From contig CAKVLH010000014.1 of NCBI GenBank assembly GCA_934757245.1, forward strand, positions 1 to 50,180: DNA of 50,180 bases. The letters run 5' to 3'. Source of the DNA: an uncultured Candidatus Melainabacteria bacterium (lineage in GTDB: Bacteria > Cyanobacteriota > Vampirovibrionia > Gastranaerophilales > Gastranaerophilaceae). Each line of letters starts with the position of its first letter. The stretch's first letter is position 1. The notes beneath the pieces were generated by a model. That model ran no database searches. It saw only the letters and a list, made by a program, of their open reading frames with translations, and was not told where the DNA came from. Below, in pieces: positions 35,559 through 43,188 of this stretch. Position numbers and translations under genes: made by a program.

Positions 35559-35906
35559 ATGGATAAACAATTCCAAATAGCTCGAAAATTACGTAAAAAT
35601 TCAACTAAAGAAGAACGCATACTATGGCAACTTTTAAGAAATCGGCAATTTTTGGGACTTAAATTCAAACGTCAATTTCCCATTGGAAATTATGTAGTAG
35701 ATTTCGTTTGCGAAGAAAAAAAATTAATAATAGAACTTGACGGTGGACAACATAATGAGGCGAAGAATATACATTTAGACCGCGTTAGAACTGAATTTTT
35801 AGAAAGCAAAGGTTATACCGTTGTTAGATTTTGGAACAAAGATATTAATCTTAATATAAGTGGTGTGTATAGCTATTTATTAGATTTCGTTGAGAAGTTA
35901 AAGTAA
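35559..35906 (+). CDS. DUF559 (Vsr-like) endonuclease-domain protein
   Basis: 115 residues, the typical DUF559 length. Starts QIARKLRKNSTKEERILWQLLRN, then FKRQFPIGNYVVDFVC, LIIELDGGQH and YTVVRFWNKDI. DUF559 shares the PD-(D/E)XK fold with Vsr mismatch nucleases; the putative metal ligands are the Asp of VVDF and the acidic residues of IELDG. It is framed by inverted palindromic repeats and stands alone between secA and a convergent pilin-like gene. The natural substrate of DUF559 proteins is unknown. Confidence 0.85.
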   Translation: MDKQFQIARKLRKNSTKEERILWQLLRNRQFLGLKFKRQFPIGNYVVDFVCEEKKLIIELDGGQHNEAKNIHLDRVRTEFLESKGYTVVRFWNKDINLNISGVYSYLLDFVEKLK

Positions 35907-35914
35907 AAATAGAA

Positions 35915-35954
35915 TCTTCACCTCACCCTAACCCTCTCCTGTAAGGAGAGGGAA
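35915..35954 (+). repeat. REP-like palindrome downstream of DUF559
   Basis: Forward copy with CACCTCACCCTAACCC and CCCTCTCCT-GTA-AGGAGAGGG. It differs from the copies at 35364 and 35458 by one base in the shared core. It ends ten bases before the stop of the pilin-like gene. Confidence 0.9.
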
Positions 35955-35963
35955 GGTGTACAA

Positions 35964-37379
35964 CTATTTTGCTTTTTTCTCAATTTTTGTTAAGCGTTTT
36001 TCGAACTCAGCGTTTTGAGCTTGCAATTCTTCTATCAATTTTTGTTGTGCCTCTATCACTTGTTGTTGCTCATCAACTTTCCTTGATAAAGAAGTTACAT
36101 TCTCAACAATTTCTGCAATCTTAGTATCAAGTTCCTTGACTGCATTGATTACCGCATAAAACATATCTTCCATACGGATTCTCAAATATCCGTCTTCACC
36201 TTTTGTTACAGCATCTGGAAATACTTTTTGCAAATCTTGCGCCATAACACCGACATGTGGAGTTTTTGCTTCGTCTTTTTTAAATGTGTAATGGAAGAAA
36301 TCTAGCTTCTTAAGCTCGTCCAAACCCGCGGTATATACTTCGCCAACATTCTTCAAACGACGGTCAGATATAACAGTTTTATTGAAGTAATTATCACGAC
36401 TGTACGACACAATTAAAGAGGGAAACTTCCCTGCACCATTATTTTGAGCAGTGATATACCCAGAGTTTGCTCCTGCCGTTGTCCAAAGAGCATCCTTTCC
36501 AAGACGTCTTGTTCCTATAGCTGCAATATTTCCAACAATTAAATTTCCCGGAATATACACGGTAGTGCTATCATCTCCGAGAACAATCTGATTACTTTCA
36601 GTAGCCGTGGCATTATATCCTATTGCAACAGAGTGGGAGCCTGTTGCTTGAGTACGATCTCCAATCGCGATAGCATTACCACTAAGGGCACTCGCATACG
36701 CAGAAGAACCTATGGCAATCGCACCAGCACTTCCTACCGAAGATTTAGCAGTTGCATTGTGGCCGATTGCAATATTATATCCGTCAGCGAGGGATGGTCG
36801 AGAATTTCTTTCAGTAGAAGCACCACTACCAATTGCAATACTGCCGTCTTTACCAGCAGTAGCTACGCCTATTACAATAGAATTATTTGCAGTAGCAGTA
36901 GCACCTTTACCTATAGCAACAATACTGTCTAAAGTATCAGTTATATTTTGTTCAGAACCAAACGCCACAGAGTTGTTTGGAACTGTCTGATTTGATATAC
37001 CGATTCTACCATTTGCTGGGTCGGCTGTGATGCCTAATGGAACTGCATTTCCATTACCAAAAGCTATATGAGAAGCAGTATTACCGGAATCAATAAAAAG
37101 TCTGGTTGGAGCGGTTAAAGACGCAGGAGTCGAGGTTGCACCAATAATTACAGGCGCATTGTCATTCCCGTTTAAGTTATAAGCAATACTGCTATTCAAA
37201 CCTGTAAACACCCAAGGACTGTCGCCGTTTCCTGCACTGCGCGCCATTTTCTTGGTTACCATTGGAGCTGTTGCAGCTGCCAAAATCGCAACGATTAGCA
37301 ATACAACCATCATTTCCATAAGTGAAAATGCATTTTTAAAATCTTTATATCTTTCAATCCTCGCCCAATTGCTATTCAC
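35964..37379 (-). CDS. Prepilin / YadA-head-like / peptidase S74 fusion protein
   Basis: The GTG at 37379 is preferred: it has a GAGGAAG site four bases away, while the more upstream ATG (37415) lies inside the predicted -10 box. Length 471. Residues 1-45 are a class III prepilin signal, leader ending NA and cleavage before FSLMEMMVVLLIVAILAAA. About residues 125-270 carry about nine 14-residue repeats of the type SVAIGYNATA, IAIGDRTQA, as in the beta-roll head of trimeric adhesins (YadA). Residues about 325-415 are a peptidase S74 / intramolecular chaperone domain with the SDRRLK motif (catalytic Ser338 and Lys343), GVMAQDLQKVFPDAV, followed by a coiled coil. S74 domains trimerise phage tail spikes and cleave themselves off. 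A surface adhesin on a pilus-like anchor is the likely reading. Confidence 0.82.
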   Translation of the reverse strand: MNSNWARIERYKDFKNAFSLMEMMVVLLIVAILAAATAPMVTKKMARSAGNGDSPWVFTGLNSSIAYNLNGNDNAPVIIGATSTPASLTAPTRLFIDSGNTASHIAFGNGNAVPLGITADPANGRIGISNQTVPNNSVAFGSEQNITDTLDSIVAIGKGATATANNSIVIGVATAGKDGSIAIGSGASTERNSRPSLADGYNIAIGHNATAKSSVGSAGAIAIGSSAYASALSGNAIAIGDRTQATGSHSVAIGYNATATESNQIVLGDDSTTVYIPGNLIVGNIAAIGTRRLGKDALWTTAGANSGYITAQNNGAGKFPSLIVSYSRDNYFNKTVISDRRLKNVGEVYTAGLDELKKLDFFHYTFKKDEAKTPHVGVMAQDLQKVFPDAVTKGEDGYLRIRMEDMFYAVINAVKELDTKIAEIVENVTSLSRKVDEQQQVIEAQQKLIEELQAQNAEFEKRLTKIEKKAK

Positions 37380-37413
37380 AGGCTTCCTCGCTTTCTTATT
37401 AATTCGGACATAC

Positions 37414-37443
37414 ATTATAGTTTAATAATATCATATTTTGCAA
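37414..37443 (-). promoter_or_regulatory. Predicted promoter of the pilin/S74 gene
   Basis: Minus strand TTGCAA (37438-37443), 18 bases, TATAAT (37414-37419); start near 37407, upstream of the GTG at 37379. Confidence 0.65.
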
Positions 37444-37469
37444 CCTTTGTGAAGTAGGATAAGAGAAAT

Positions 37470-37756
37470 TCACCTCATCCTAGCCTTGTCTTATTCGAGC
37501 GAGGGAATGAAATTGGCGACGAAGCACTTCAGAATACAAATGAGGAGTTAATAAAACCCTCTCCCGCCTTCGGCACCCTCTCCATGTCAAATGGATAAAA
37601 GGAGAGGGAGTAGCATGCGTTTTATTGAACGTCGCAAGCGTGTCCCCTCTCCCTTGGGGGAGTTTTCTGCTTCACTTCCAAGCTAGTAGTTGTGCTTACT
37701 CATTTGGAAGTGTAGTGTAAAGGGAGAGGGTTTTATTAACATACACCTCATCCTAT
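37470..37756. repeat. Composite REP-like repeat cluster
   Basis: Fills the gene-free stretch 37444-37760. A degenerate copy lies at 37470-37507 (CACCTCATCCTAGCC ... GCGAGGGAATGA). A 194-base unit at 37547-37740 has 19-base perfect inverted ends (GTTAATAAAACCCTCTCCC). Inside it are a CCCTCTCC/GGAGAGGG pair (37576-37583, 37601-37608), a CACTTCCAA/TTGGAAGTG pair (37674-37682, 37704-37712) and a reversed copy with a GAACGTCGCAAGCGTG tail. A fragment CACCTCATCCTA follows at 37744-37755. No coding signs. Confidence 0.85.
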
Positions 37757-37763
37757 ATATAAC

Positions 37764-37796
37764 AAAAACGAGAGCAACATTTGTCGCTCTCGTTTT
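37764..37796 (-). terminator. Intrinsic terminator of the winged-helix gene
   Basis: AAAACGAGAGC (37765-37775) pairs with GCTCTCGTTTT (37786-37796). On the minus strand the stem is followed by a T-run. Confidence 0.85.
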
Positions 37797-37818
37797 ACAC
37801 TTTCGATTTAAATCAAAA

Positions 37819-38046
37819 CTATCTTAATTTTACAGTTACTGATTTAGCTTTTTGAGTGTATTCTAATTTATCTTCTCTTGATAACCAGCCTAAACCCATT
37901 TCAGCAAAGTTTTCGTTCAAGCTAAGGTCTTTTTTCATCTTATTGATTGAAACTTCACCTTTGTTTGAAAGGTAGTTGTAAATTTGTCCAGCTGATTCAA
38001 TAATTTGTTCTTGGATACCTTTTCTTTCTTCTTTAACTCTTGCCAT
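37819..38046 (-). CDS. Small winged-helix protein (DUF2582-like)
   Basis: 75 residues. ESAGQIYNYLSNKGEVSINKMKKDLSLNENFAEMGLGWLSREDKLEY follows the pattern of the small winged-helix DUF2582 family: helix, recognition helix, and the conserved GWL-REDK wing. Probably a DNA-binding regulator or chromatin-like protein. AAGGAG ribosome site. It is divergent from the helicase gene with a 119-base shared promoter region. Confidence 0.78.
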   Translation of the reverse strand: MARVKEERKGIQEQIIESAGQIYNYLSNKGEVSINKMKKDLSLNENFAEMGLGWLSREDKLEYTQKAKSVTVKLR

Positions 38047-38165
38047 TTTAAATCTCCTTCTTAAATAGTGTCGTCTGTAAAAACTTACTCCTCAATTGTA
38101 GTAAAAATTTTCTTTTTTGGCAATACTTTTGAACTGTATTTGTGATAAAATAGTCCATAAGGAGT

Positions 38166-41100
38166 ATGTTATTAAATTTTATTAAAGTCGATTTTCGCAC
38201 TAAAATTTTAGTCGATAAATATTTAGAGCTTATATCTGTCGGTGTAAAACCGTCAGAAATACTGGTGCTTGTCCAAAATTCAACTCTAAAAAAACAATTT
38301 AGCGACAAAGTTTTAGAAAAAATTAGTGTTAACGCTATCGAAAAATTAAACATACATTCTTTTTTTTCAATCGTCTATAATACACTGATTGAAAATTGGT
38401 GTTTTATAGAAAATGCAATTCCTGCAGATAAACATTTTATCCTCCCAAACCTTGTTGGTTTAGAAGTTTCACAATTTTTGTTAAAAGATATTTTAAAGAA
38501 AGTTGAAGTAAAAGGTTATAATTCAAAAAAATCATTGCTTCACCAAATTTTTAGAAGATATTCGCTAATCGTTCAGAATAATTTAACAAATGATGAGGTT
38601 AGAGAGCGTTCAAAAGTTTTGAAAGAATCGTTTGCTGATGATGCGGAAATTATTATAAAAAGATTATTGTCTTCAACTCTAAAAAGCAGAAGTTTAGACT
38701 ATTTGAGACAAACGCTTATTTTTAATCATGTTTATAAACACACGGATTATTTTAAGAATATTAAATATTTGCTTGTTGATGATGCGGATGAAATGACGCC
38801 GGTTTGTTTTGATTTTATCAAATATTTAAAACCGCAACTGAATGATTGGATTATTTGTTTTGACTCCCTCGGTTCAAGCAGGTGTGGGTATTTGAGTGCG
38901 GATACGTCGATTGAGTGTAAGTTGAAGAGTGTGTTTGAGGAAGGTGTTATCAATGATTATAAAACCCTCTCCCAAGGAGAGGGAACGTGCGAGGACGTTC
39001 AATTAACTTCGCAATCTTCACCTCACCCTAACCCTCTCCTCAAAGGAGAGGGAATGCGCGAAGGCGTTCTTTCCGATACTACCCCACCCCCTAACCCCCT
39101 CCCTCAAGGGGCGGGGGAACGCGCTTTCGATGTTCAAGATTTGCAAAATACTTTTCCGCAAGGTGAAATTATTTTCTCCAACATATTAGAAAACAAACAT
39201 GAAAGATTGGAAAATTTTACATTAACCTCTCTATCCAAACGTGCGGAAATACTGGATTACACGATTGAAAAGATACAAAATTTATTCAAAAAAAACATCT
39301 TGCCAAAAGATATTACGATAATAACTCCACTACAAGATGACATGCTTCATTTTACTTTGAGAGAAAATCTAAAATGCAATCTTCTTTTTCTATCAGGCAG
39401 CGAAAAACTTATTGATAATCAACTCGTAAAAGCAAGTTTGAACATCCTGAAACTTATGCTGGGCTTGGAAATTACAGAGATGGATTTGCGCGTAATTTTA
39501 TCAGATTATGTTGGAATTCCGATTAAATATTGCCACAAGATTTTAGAAGTTTACAAACAATCAGGACTTCTTCCTGTCATGAAACTCGATTTTTATGATG
39601 ATAAGTATCAAAAATTTTATGAAGCATTTGAAAGCGTAAAAGAAAAAGTTGAAAACGGCAAATGCAAATTATCAAATGCAGTCTATACAATGTTCTATAG
39701 CGTTGTAAGTTACGTTGATGAAACAAAGATTAACAAGTTTAATTTCTTCATCAAACAATTGAAAGATTTTGAAAGTGTTTTGGGTTGGAAAAACGTAATA
39801 GAACGCGCTAATGAAATTATTATTCAAATTGAAAATTCAATTATTGCAGAAAAACCAAGTTCCACTTTAGATATTAAAGATGATGATTTAATCGTTGCAA
39901 CACCTCAAAAAATTATTGATAATAAGATTTCAACTAAATATCAATTTTGGCTGGATGTTTCTCACTCAGATTGGGTTAAAAACGATACCGGACCTTTGTA
40001 TAATGCTTGGGTAATGCAAGCAGATTGGACAAAAGACGAATACACAATTGAAGATGATATCTTTTTATCAAAACAAAAAACTGCAAGAATTTTGAGAAAG
40101 TTATTATTGCTTGCTGAAAATCATATTTGGGCTTGTTCAAGTTTATTTGACCCAACCGGTGCTGAAAATTTAGGCGGAATTGAAGATTATTTAGCAGGTG
40201 GCGATGATAACGAACCAATCGAAGATAAAAAAGTTTTCAAAATTATTCCGCGTGATGATCAAAAACCGGTTTTAGAATATAAAAAAGGCTCAATGGCAAT
40301 TTCTGCTGTCCCCGGGGCAGGAAAAACCACAATTTTACTTGCACTTATTATAAAGCTTATTAATCGTGGAGTTGTTCCAACAAATATTTTTGTTTTAACT
40401 TATATGGACTCTGCTGCCAGAAACTTTAGAGAGCGTATCAAAAACATGTGTCCAAATTCAACGCTTTTGCCAAACATAAGCACTATTCACGGACTGGCTT
40501 TAAAAATTTTGAAAGAAAATTCAAATTATGAAAGATTAAATTTGTCGTCTGATTTTGACATTTGCGATGATACGCAAAGAATGAGAATAATTAAAGGAAT
40601 TGTGGGTAAATTTACGAAAACCGAAATGGAAGAATTTGACTGCGCAATTTCCGTTCTTAAGCTACAAGAAGGTAATATTGACACACCGTCTTCCGATAAA
40701 AAAATTGAAAAATTTAAAACATTTTTTAAAGAATATCAAGCTCAATTGAGAGAAGGAAATTTGATTGATTATGATGATATTTTGATTATGTCAGTTAAAT
40801 TGCTTGAACAAAATTCTGATATATTAGAATACTATCAAAATATTTGCGAATATATTATTGAAGACGAAGCGCAAGACTCTTCAGGAGTTCAACAAAAATT
40901 AATCGGACTTTTAAGCGGAAAACATAAAAATTTGATTCGTTGCGGTGATATTAACCAAGCAATTACTACAACTTTTTCTAACGCAGACGTGGAAGGTTTT
41001 AGAGCGTTTATTAAAAACGCAGATACAACAGTAGAAATGAACCACTCTCAGCGTTGTACGCAAGATGTAATGACTTTAGCAAATAATCTTGTAGATTTCG

Positions 41101-42173
41101 GAAACGGAATTTTACCGAAAGCATTTTTCACAAGTTATATGCAAGGAGTTAAAGGTAAAAATCCTGAAAGTGAAAATGCAATTTATTCTAAAATTTTTGA
41201 AAACGCGTTTGCAGAAAGAAATTTTGTATTAAAAGAAATAAAAAATATTTTGACAAGAAATAAAGATGCGACTATCGGAATTTTATTGAGGAACAATTTT
41301 CAAGTTGCGAATTGGACGCATTTTATTAATGATGCCGGTTTAAAAACTATCACCAGAAGCGAATCTTTAGGTCAAAAAGGAGTGTTTAATACAATTTATT
41401 CAATCCTTAAATTTATTCAAAATCCTTTTGATAACGAAGTTTTGGTTTCAACTTATGAAACACTTTCAGACTTAGGATTTTATCGTCAAAGATTGCAGTT
41501 GGAAATCAGAAATTCTGAAACTCCGTTTATTGAAAAAGATGGTGATGATATAGAATCAACAAGCCTTTCGCAATTTTTGTGGGATATGCAATATTGGCTA
41601 AACTCATCAACACTTCCATTAGAAGAATTAGTTATAAGAATTGGGTTATTTTATTACACAAGTGATATTGAAAAATCAAACGTGTATTTAATTGCAACGC
41701 TTGTAAAACGACTTAACGCCAGCGGGAAATTCGATTTAACATTGCAAAGATTAGAAGAACTATCTAAAAAGCCGTCTTTAAGCGGTTTTAAATTCTTCTC
41801 GGAAGAAGAGGATAAAGACGCCGCAAAAGGCAAAGTTCAAATAATGACTCTGCATAAATCTAAGGGTGATGAGTTTGAATATGTATTTTTACCTGAGATG
41901 GCTGAAAAAAATCTTTCAATTGACGTAAATCAAGCAAAACTCAAAGCCTCATCTTTATTTATGGAAGAAGTTAAAGCGTTTAATCCAAAATACAAGCGCA
42001 AATCAGAATTAGAGCTCAAAGAATTTAATTCTGAAGAAAGCTTAAGACTTTTGTATGTTGCGATTACTCGTGCGCAAAAGAAATTGTTTATCACAACATC
42101 AGCAAAAGCTAAAGGTTGGGGAAATAAAGAAGTCGAACAAACTCCAAGCGTTGTGTTTACTGGTGTGTTGTAG
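38166..42173 (+). CDS. Large SF1 helicase: degenerate N-terminal half, UvrD-like C-terminal half
   Basis: 1335 residues, about twice UvrD. The C-terminal half (from about 700) has all SF1A motifs: PGAGKTT at 716-722, LTYMDSAARNF, STIHGLAL, the Walker B-like EDEAQDS, CGDINQAI, MNHSQR, MTLHKSKGDEFEYVF, and LLYVAITRAQKKL. The N-terminal half mirrors the same order without a Walker A loop: FRTKILVDKYLEL, ILVLVQNS, NIHSFFSIVY, LLVDDADEMTP, CFDSLGSSRCGYLSAD. It thus looks like an inactivated helicase copy, like AddB. Residues about 266-320 are translated REP-like repeats. No nuclease domain follows motif VI. An extended -10 (TGATAAAAT) lies close upstream; AAGGAG is only one base from the ATG. Confidence 0.85.
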   Translation: MLLNFIKVDFRTKILVDKYLELISVGVKPSEILVLVQNSTLKKQFSDKVLEKISVNAIEKLNIHSFFSIVYNTLIENWCFIENAIPADKHFILPNLVGLEVSQFLLKDILKKVEVKGYNSKKSLLHQIFRRYSLIVQNNLTNDEVRERSKVLKESFADDAEIIIKRLLSSTLKSRSLDYLRQTLIFNHVYKHTDYFKNIKYLLVDDADEMTPVCFDFIKYLKPQLNDWIICFDSLGSSRCGYLSADTSIECKLKSVFEEGVINDYKTLSQGEGTCEDVQLTSQSSPHPNPLLKGEGMREGVLSDTTPPPNPLPQGAGERAFDVQDLQNTFPQGEIIFSNILENKHERLENFTLTSLSKRAEILDYTIEKIQNLFKKNILPKDITIITPLQDDMLHFTLRENLKCNLLFLSGSEKLIDNQLVKASLNILKLMLGLEITEMDLRVILSDYVGIPIKYCHKILEVYKQSGLLPVMKLDFYDDKYQKFYEAFESVKEKVENGKCKLSNAVYTMFYSVVSYVDETKINKFNFFIKQLKDFESVLGWKNVIERANEIIIQIENSIIAEKPSSTLDIKDDDLIVATPQKIIDNKISTKYQFWLDVSHSDWVKNDTGPLYNAWVMQADWTKDEYTIEDDIFLSKQKTARILRKLLLLAENHIWACSSLFDPTGAENLGGIEDYLAGGDDNEPIEDKKVFKIIPRDDQKPVLEYKKGSMAISAVPGAGKTTILLALIIKLINRGVVPTNIFVLTYMDSAARNFRERIKNMCPNSTLLPNISTIHGLALKILKENSNYERLNLSSDFDICDDTQRMRIIKGIVGKFTKTEMEEFDCAISVLKLQEGNIDTPSSDKKIEKFKTFFKEYQAQLREGNLIDYDDILIMSVKLLEQNSDILEYYQNICEYIIEDEAQDSSGVQQKLIGLLSGKHKNLIRCGDINQAITTTFSNADVEGFRAFIKNADTTVEMNHSQRCTQDVMTLANNLVDFGNGILPKAFFTSYMQGVKGKNPESENAIYSKIFENAFAERNFVLKEIKNILTRNKDATIGILLRNNFQVANWTHFINDAGLKTITRSESLGQKGVFNTIYSILKFIQNPFDNEVLVSTYETLSDLGFYRQRLQLEIRNSETPFIEKDGDDIESTSLSQFLWDMQYWLNSSTLPLEELVIRIGLFYYTSDIEKSNVYLIATLVKRLNASGKFDLTLQRLEELSKKPSLSGFKFFSEEEDKDAAKGKVQIMTLHKSKGDEFEYVFLPEMAEKNLSIDVNQAKLKASSLFMEEVKAFNPKYKRKSELELKEFNSEESLRLLYVAITRAQKKLFITTSAKAKGWGNKEVEQTPSVVFTGVL
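38961..39125. repeat. Three REP-like palindromes inside the helicase coding region
   Basis: Copy 1 at 38961-38993 (ACCCTCTCCC-AAG-GAGAGGG then GTGCGAGGACGTTCAAT). Copy 2 at 39015-39054 differs from the DUF559-flanking copy at two loop bases. Copy 3 at 39080-39120 (ACCCCACCCCCTAACCCC, CTCCCTCAAGGGGCGGGGGAA). All are read through in frame, giving peptides such as SPHPNPLLKGEG and PPPNPLPQGAGE. Confidence 0.9.
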
Positions 42174-42249
42174 ATTGTTTGCAATATTATAGATAAAAGT
42201 GTAATTTTTAAGGACTTGCTGGGGTAAAATCCAACCTACTACTCAATTT

Positions 42250-42639
42250 TTAGTAATCAATTCTTTCAATTTTAAAAATTACAGGACGTGTTCCGTCAGA
42301 ACAACAAGTAATCATTGTGTTCTCGTTTTTCATCCAACCCTTCATTATTGAACCGCCTTGCAATCCTGTATAAATATATCGAGAAATCGCATCCCAAGCT
42401 TCTGAACAATGCGGAAGTTTTGGCCCACCGGCTACAGTATCAGGATTTGCAGAAGTTTTAACAAGCGTATTTAAGCCCATGTGCCAAAAATCATCTTTGC
42501 CATCTTCGCGTTCAAAAATGAATTCATCACCGACATTATAACAAGGACAAGCTCCGGAATTAGGTTCAGCACAATATTCTTGTTGAAGTTCCGGATATAA
42601 TTTTTTGTCAATTACAGTTAATTTAACTTTGTGTTTCAT
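42250..42639 (-). CDS. TIGR04076 family protein
   Basis: 129 residues from the ATG at 42639; the AAAGGAG site lies in the seven codons between this ATG and the further upstream TTG. It starts MKHKVKLTVIDKK, has a Cys-rich centre (GACPCYNVGDEFIFER), and ends with the family signature ITCCSDGTRPVIFKIERID. Function unknown; the conserved Cys residues suggest metal or redox chemistry. It follows the antitoxin gene by 13 bases. Confidence 0.8.
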   Translation of the reverse strand: MKHKVKLTVIDKKLYPELQQEYCAEPNSGACPCYNVGDEFIFEREDGKDDFWHMGLNTLVKTSANPDTVAGGPKLPHCSEAWDAISRYIYTGLQGGSIMKGWMKNENTMITCCSDGTRPVIFKIERIDY

Positions 42640-42652
42640 TAGGTCTCCTTTA

Positions 42653-42973
42653 TTATACACAGTCTAAACTTTTAAAAGTAATTGTAATTCCCAAAGCTTT
42701 CAAAATTTTTGATAAAGTATCAAAACGAGGACTTATCTTGTTAGAAAAAATTCTATACAAATTTTGACGATTTAATTGTGTTGTTTCTGCTAATTTTGAA
42801 ATTCCACCTCTTGCTTCTGCAACTCTTTGAATTGCAAGCATTAGTGCTTTTGTGTTGCCATCCTTTTGATAATCTTCTAATGCCAGTTCAAGATAAGCAA
42901 CAGCTTCGTTACAATCGCTTAAAGTTGTATCCATATAGCTGTCCCAAGAAATTTGATTTTTATTTTTTGTCAT
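42653..42973 (-). CDS. Addiction-module antidote protein (HI1420/HigA-like)
   Basis: 106 residues from MTKNKNQISWDSYM. N-terminal segment EAVAYLELALED, then a helix-turn-helix (GISKLAETTQLNRQNLYRIFSN) and the family tail FDTLSKILKALGITITF. This matches the downstream antitoxin of HI1419-HI1420 type modules. The ATG overlaps the 3' end of the toxin remnant by 14 bases, the standard toxin-first layout. The HTH looks intact, so it may still bind DNA although its toxin is broken. Confidence 0.85.
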   Translation of the reverse strand: MTKNKNQISWDSYMDTTLSDCNEAVAYLELALEDYQKDGNTKALMLAIQRVAEARGGISKLAETTQLNRQNLYRIFSNKISPRFDTLSKILKALGITITFKSLDCV

Positions 42974-43182
42974 TATGAACTTCTTTGTAAGAAAGCAAAT
43001 AAGCTTTTGCTTTTTCAATATCTTTAGTTTGTATCGACTTATCTCCACCACTAAACAGTATTACTAAATGTTCATCTTCTATTGTGTAATAAACTCGATA
43101 ACCCGCTAAAAGAATTTAACCAATCTGGAAAAGGGCTTTTGCCATCATTTGTTACAAAAATAGAAATTTTAAATTCTTTCAT
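42960..43182 (-). pseudogene. Deleted HI1419/HigB (Gp49)-like toxin gene
   Basis: From the ATG at 43182 the frame reads MKEFKISIFVTNDGKSPFPDWLNSF, a typical start of RelE/HigB-superfamily Gp49-like toxins, then leaves frame and stops. In another frame from 43103 the sequence resumes GYRVYYTIEDEHLVILFSGG and DKSIQTKDIEKAKAYLLSYK, the family C-terminus, ending at 42960. About 30 residues between WL and GYRVYY, including the usual ELR region, are missing, with a frameshift. The remnant is 223 bases against about 310 expected. Confidence 0.82.
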
Positions 43183-43188
43183 GTTATT

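Larger units (their letters stand above)
35458..35954 (+). mobile_element. Candidate REP-flanked element carrying a DUF559 gene
   Basis: A 497-base unit bounded by 40-base inverted repeats: 35458-35497 (ending GGTGAGGTGAAGA) and 35915-35954 (starting TCTTCACCTCACC). They match at 39 of 40 positions. The only gene inside is the DUF559 nuclease-like CDS. No target-site duplication is visible. The arrangement resembles the REP-flanked RAYT transposase loci of Proteobacteria. Mobility is inference. Confidence 0.55.

Noticed and set aside
35364..35954. CRISPR array
   Set aside because: The repeats alternate in orientation and are separated by uneven distances or a gene; there are no regular spacers and no cas genes.
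35964..37379. Prophage tail-spike remnant, because of the S74 domain
   Set aside because: No other phage gene is nearby and the protein carries its own prepilin signal and promoter; a host surface protein explains it better.
37380..37415. ATG at 37415 as start of the pilin/S74 gene
   Set aside because: It overlaps the predicted TATAAT box, so it would not be transcribed from that promoter; the GTG at 37379 has a good ribosome site.
38048..38353. 101-codon minus-strand frame at the start of the helicase gene
   Set aside because: It lies antisense to the helicase N-terminus, which has recognisable motifs; no supporting signals.
42206..42240. Possible further repeat copy (GGGGTAAAATCCAACCTAC)
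   Set aside because: Too short and imperfect to join any repeat family here with confidence.
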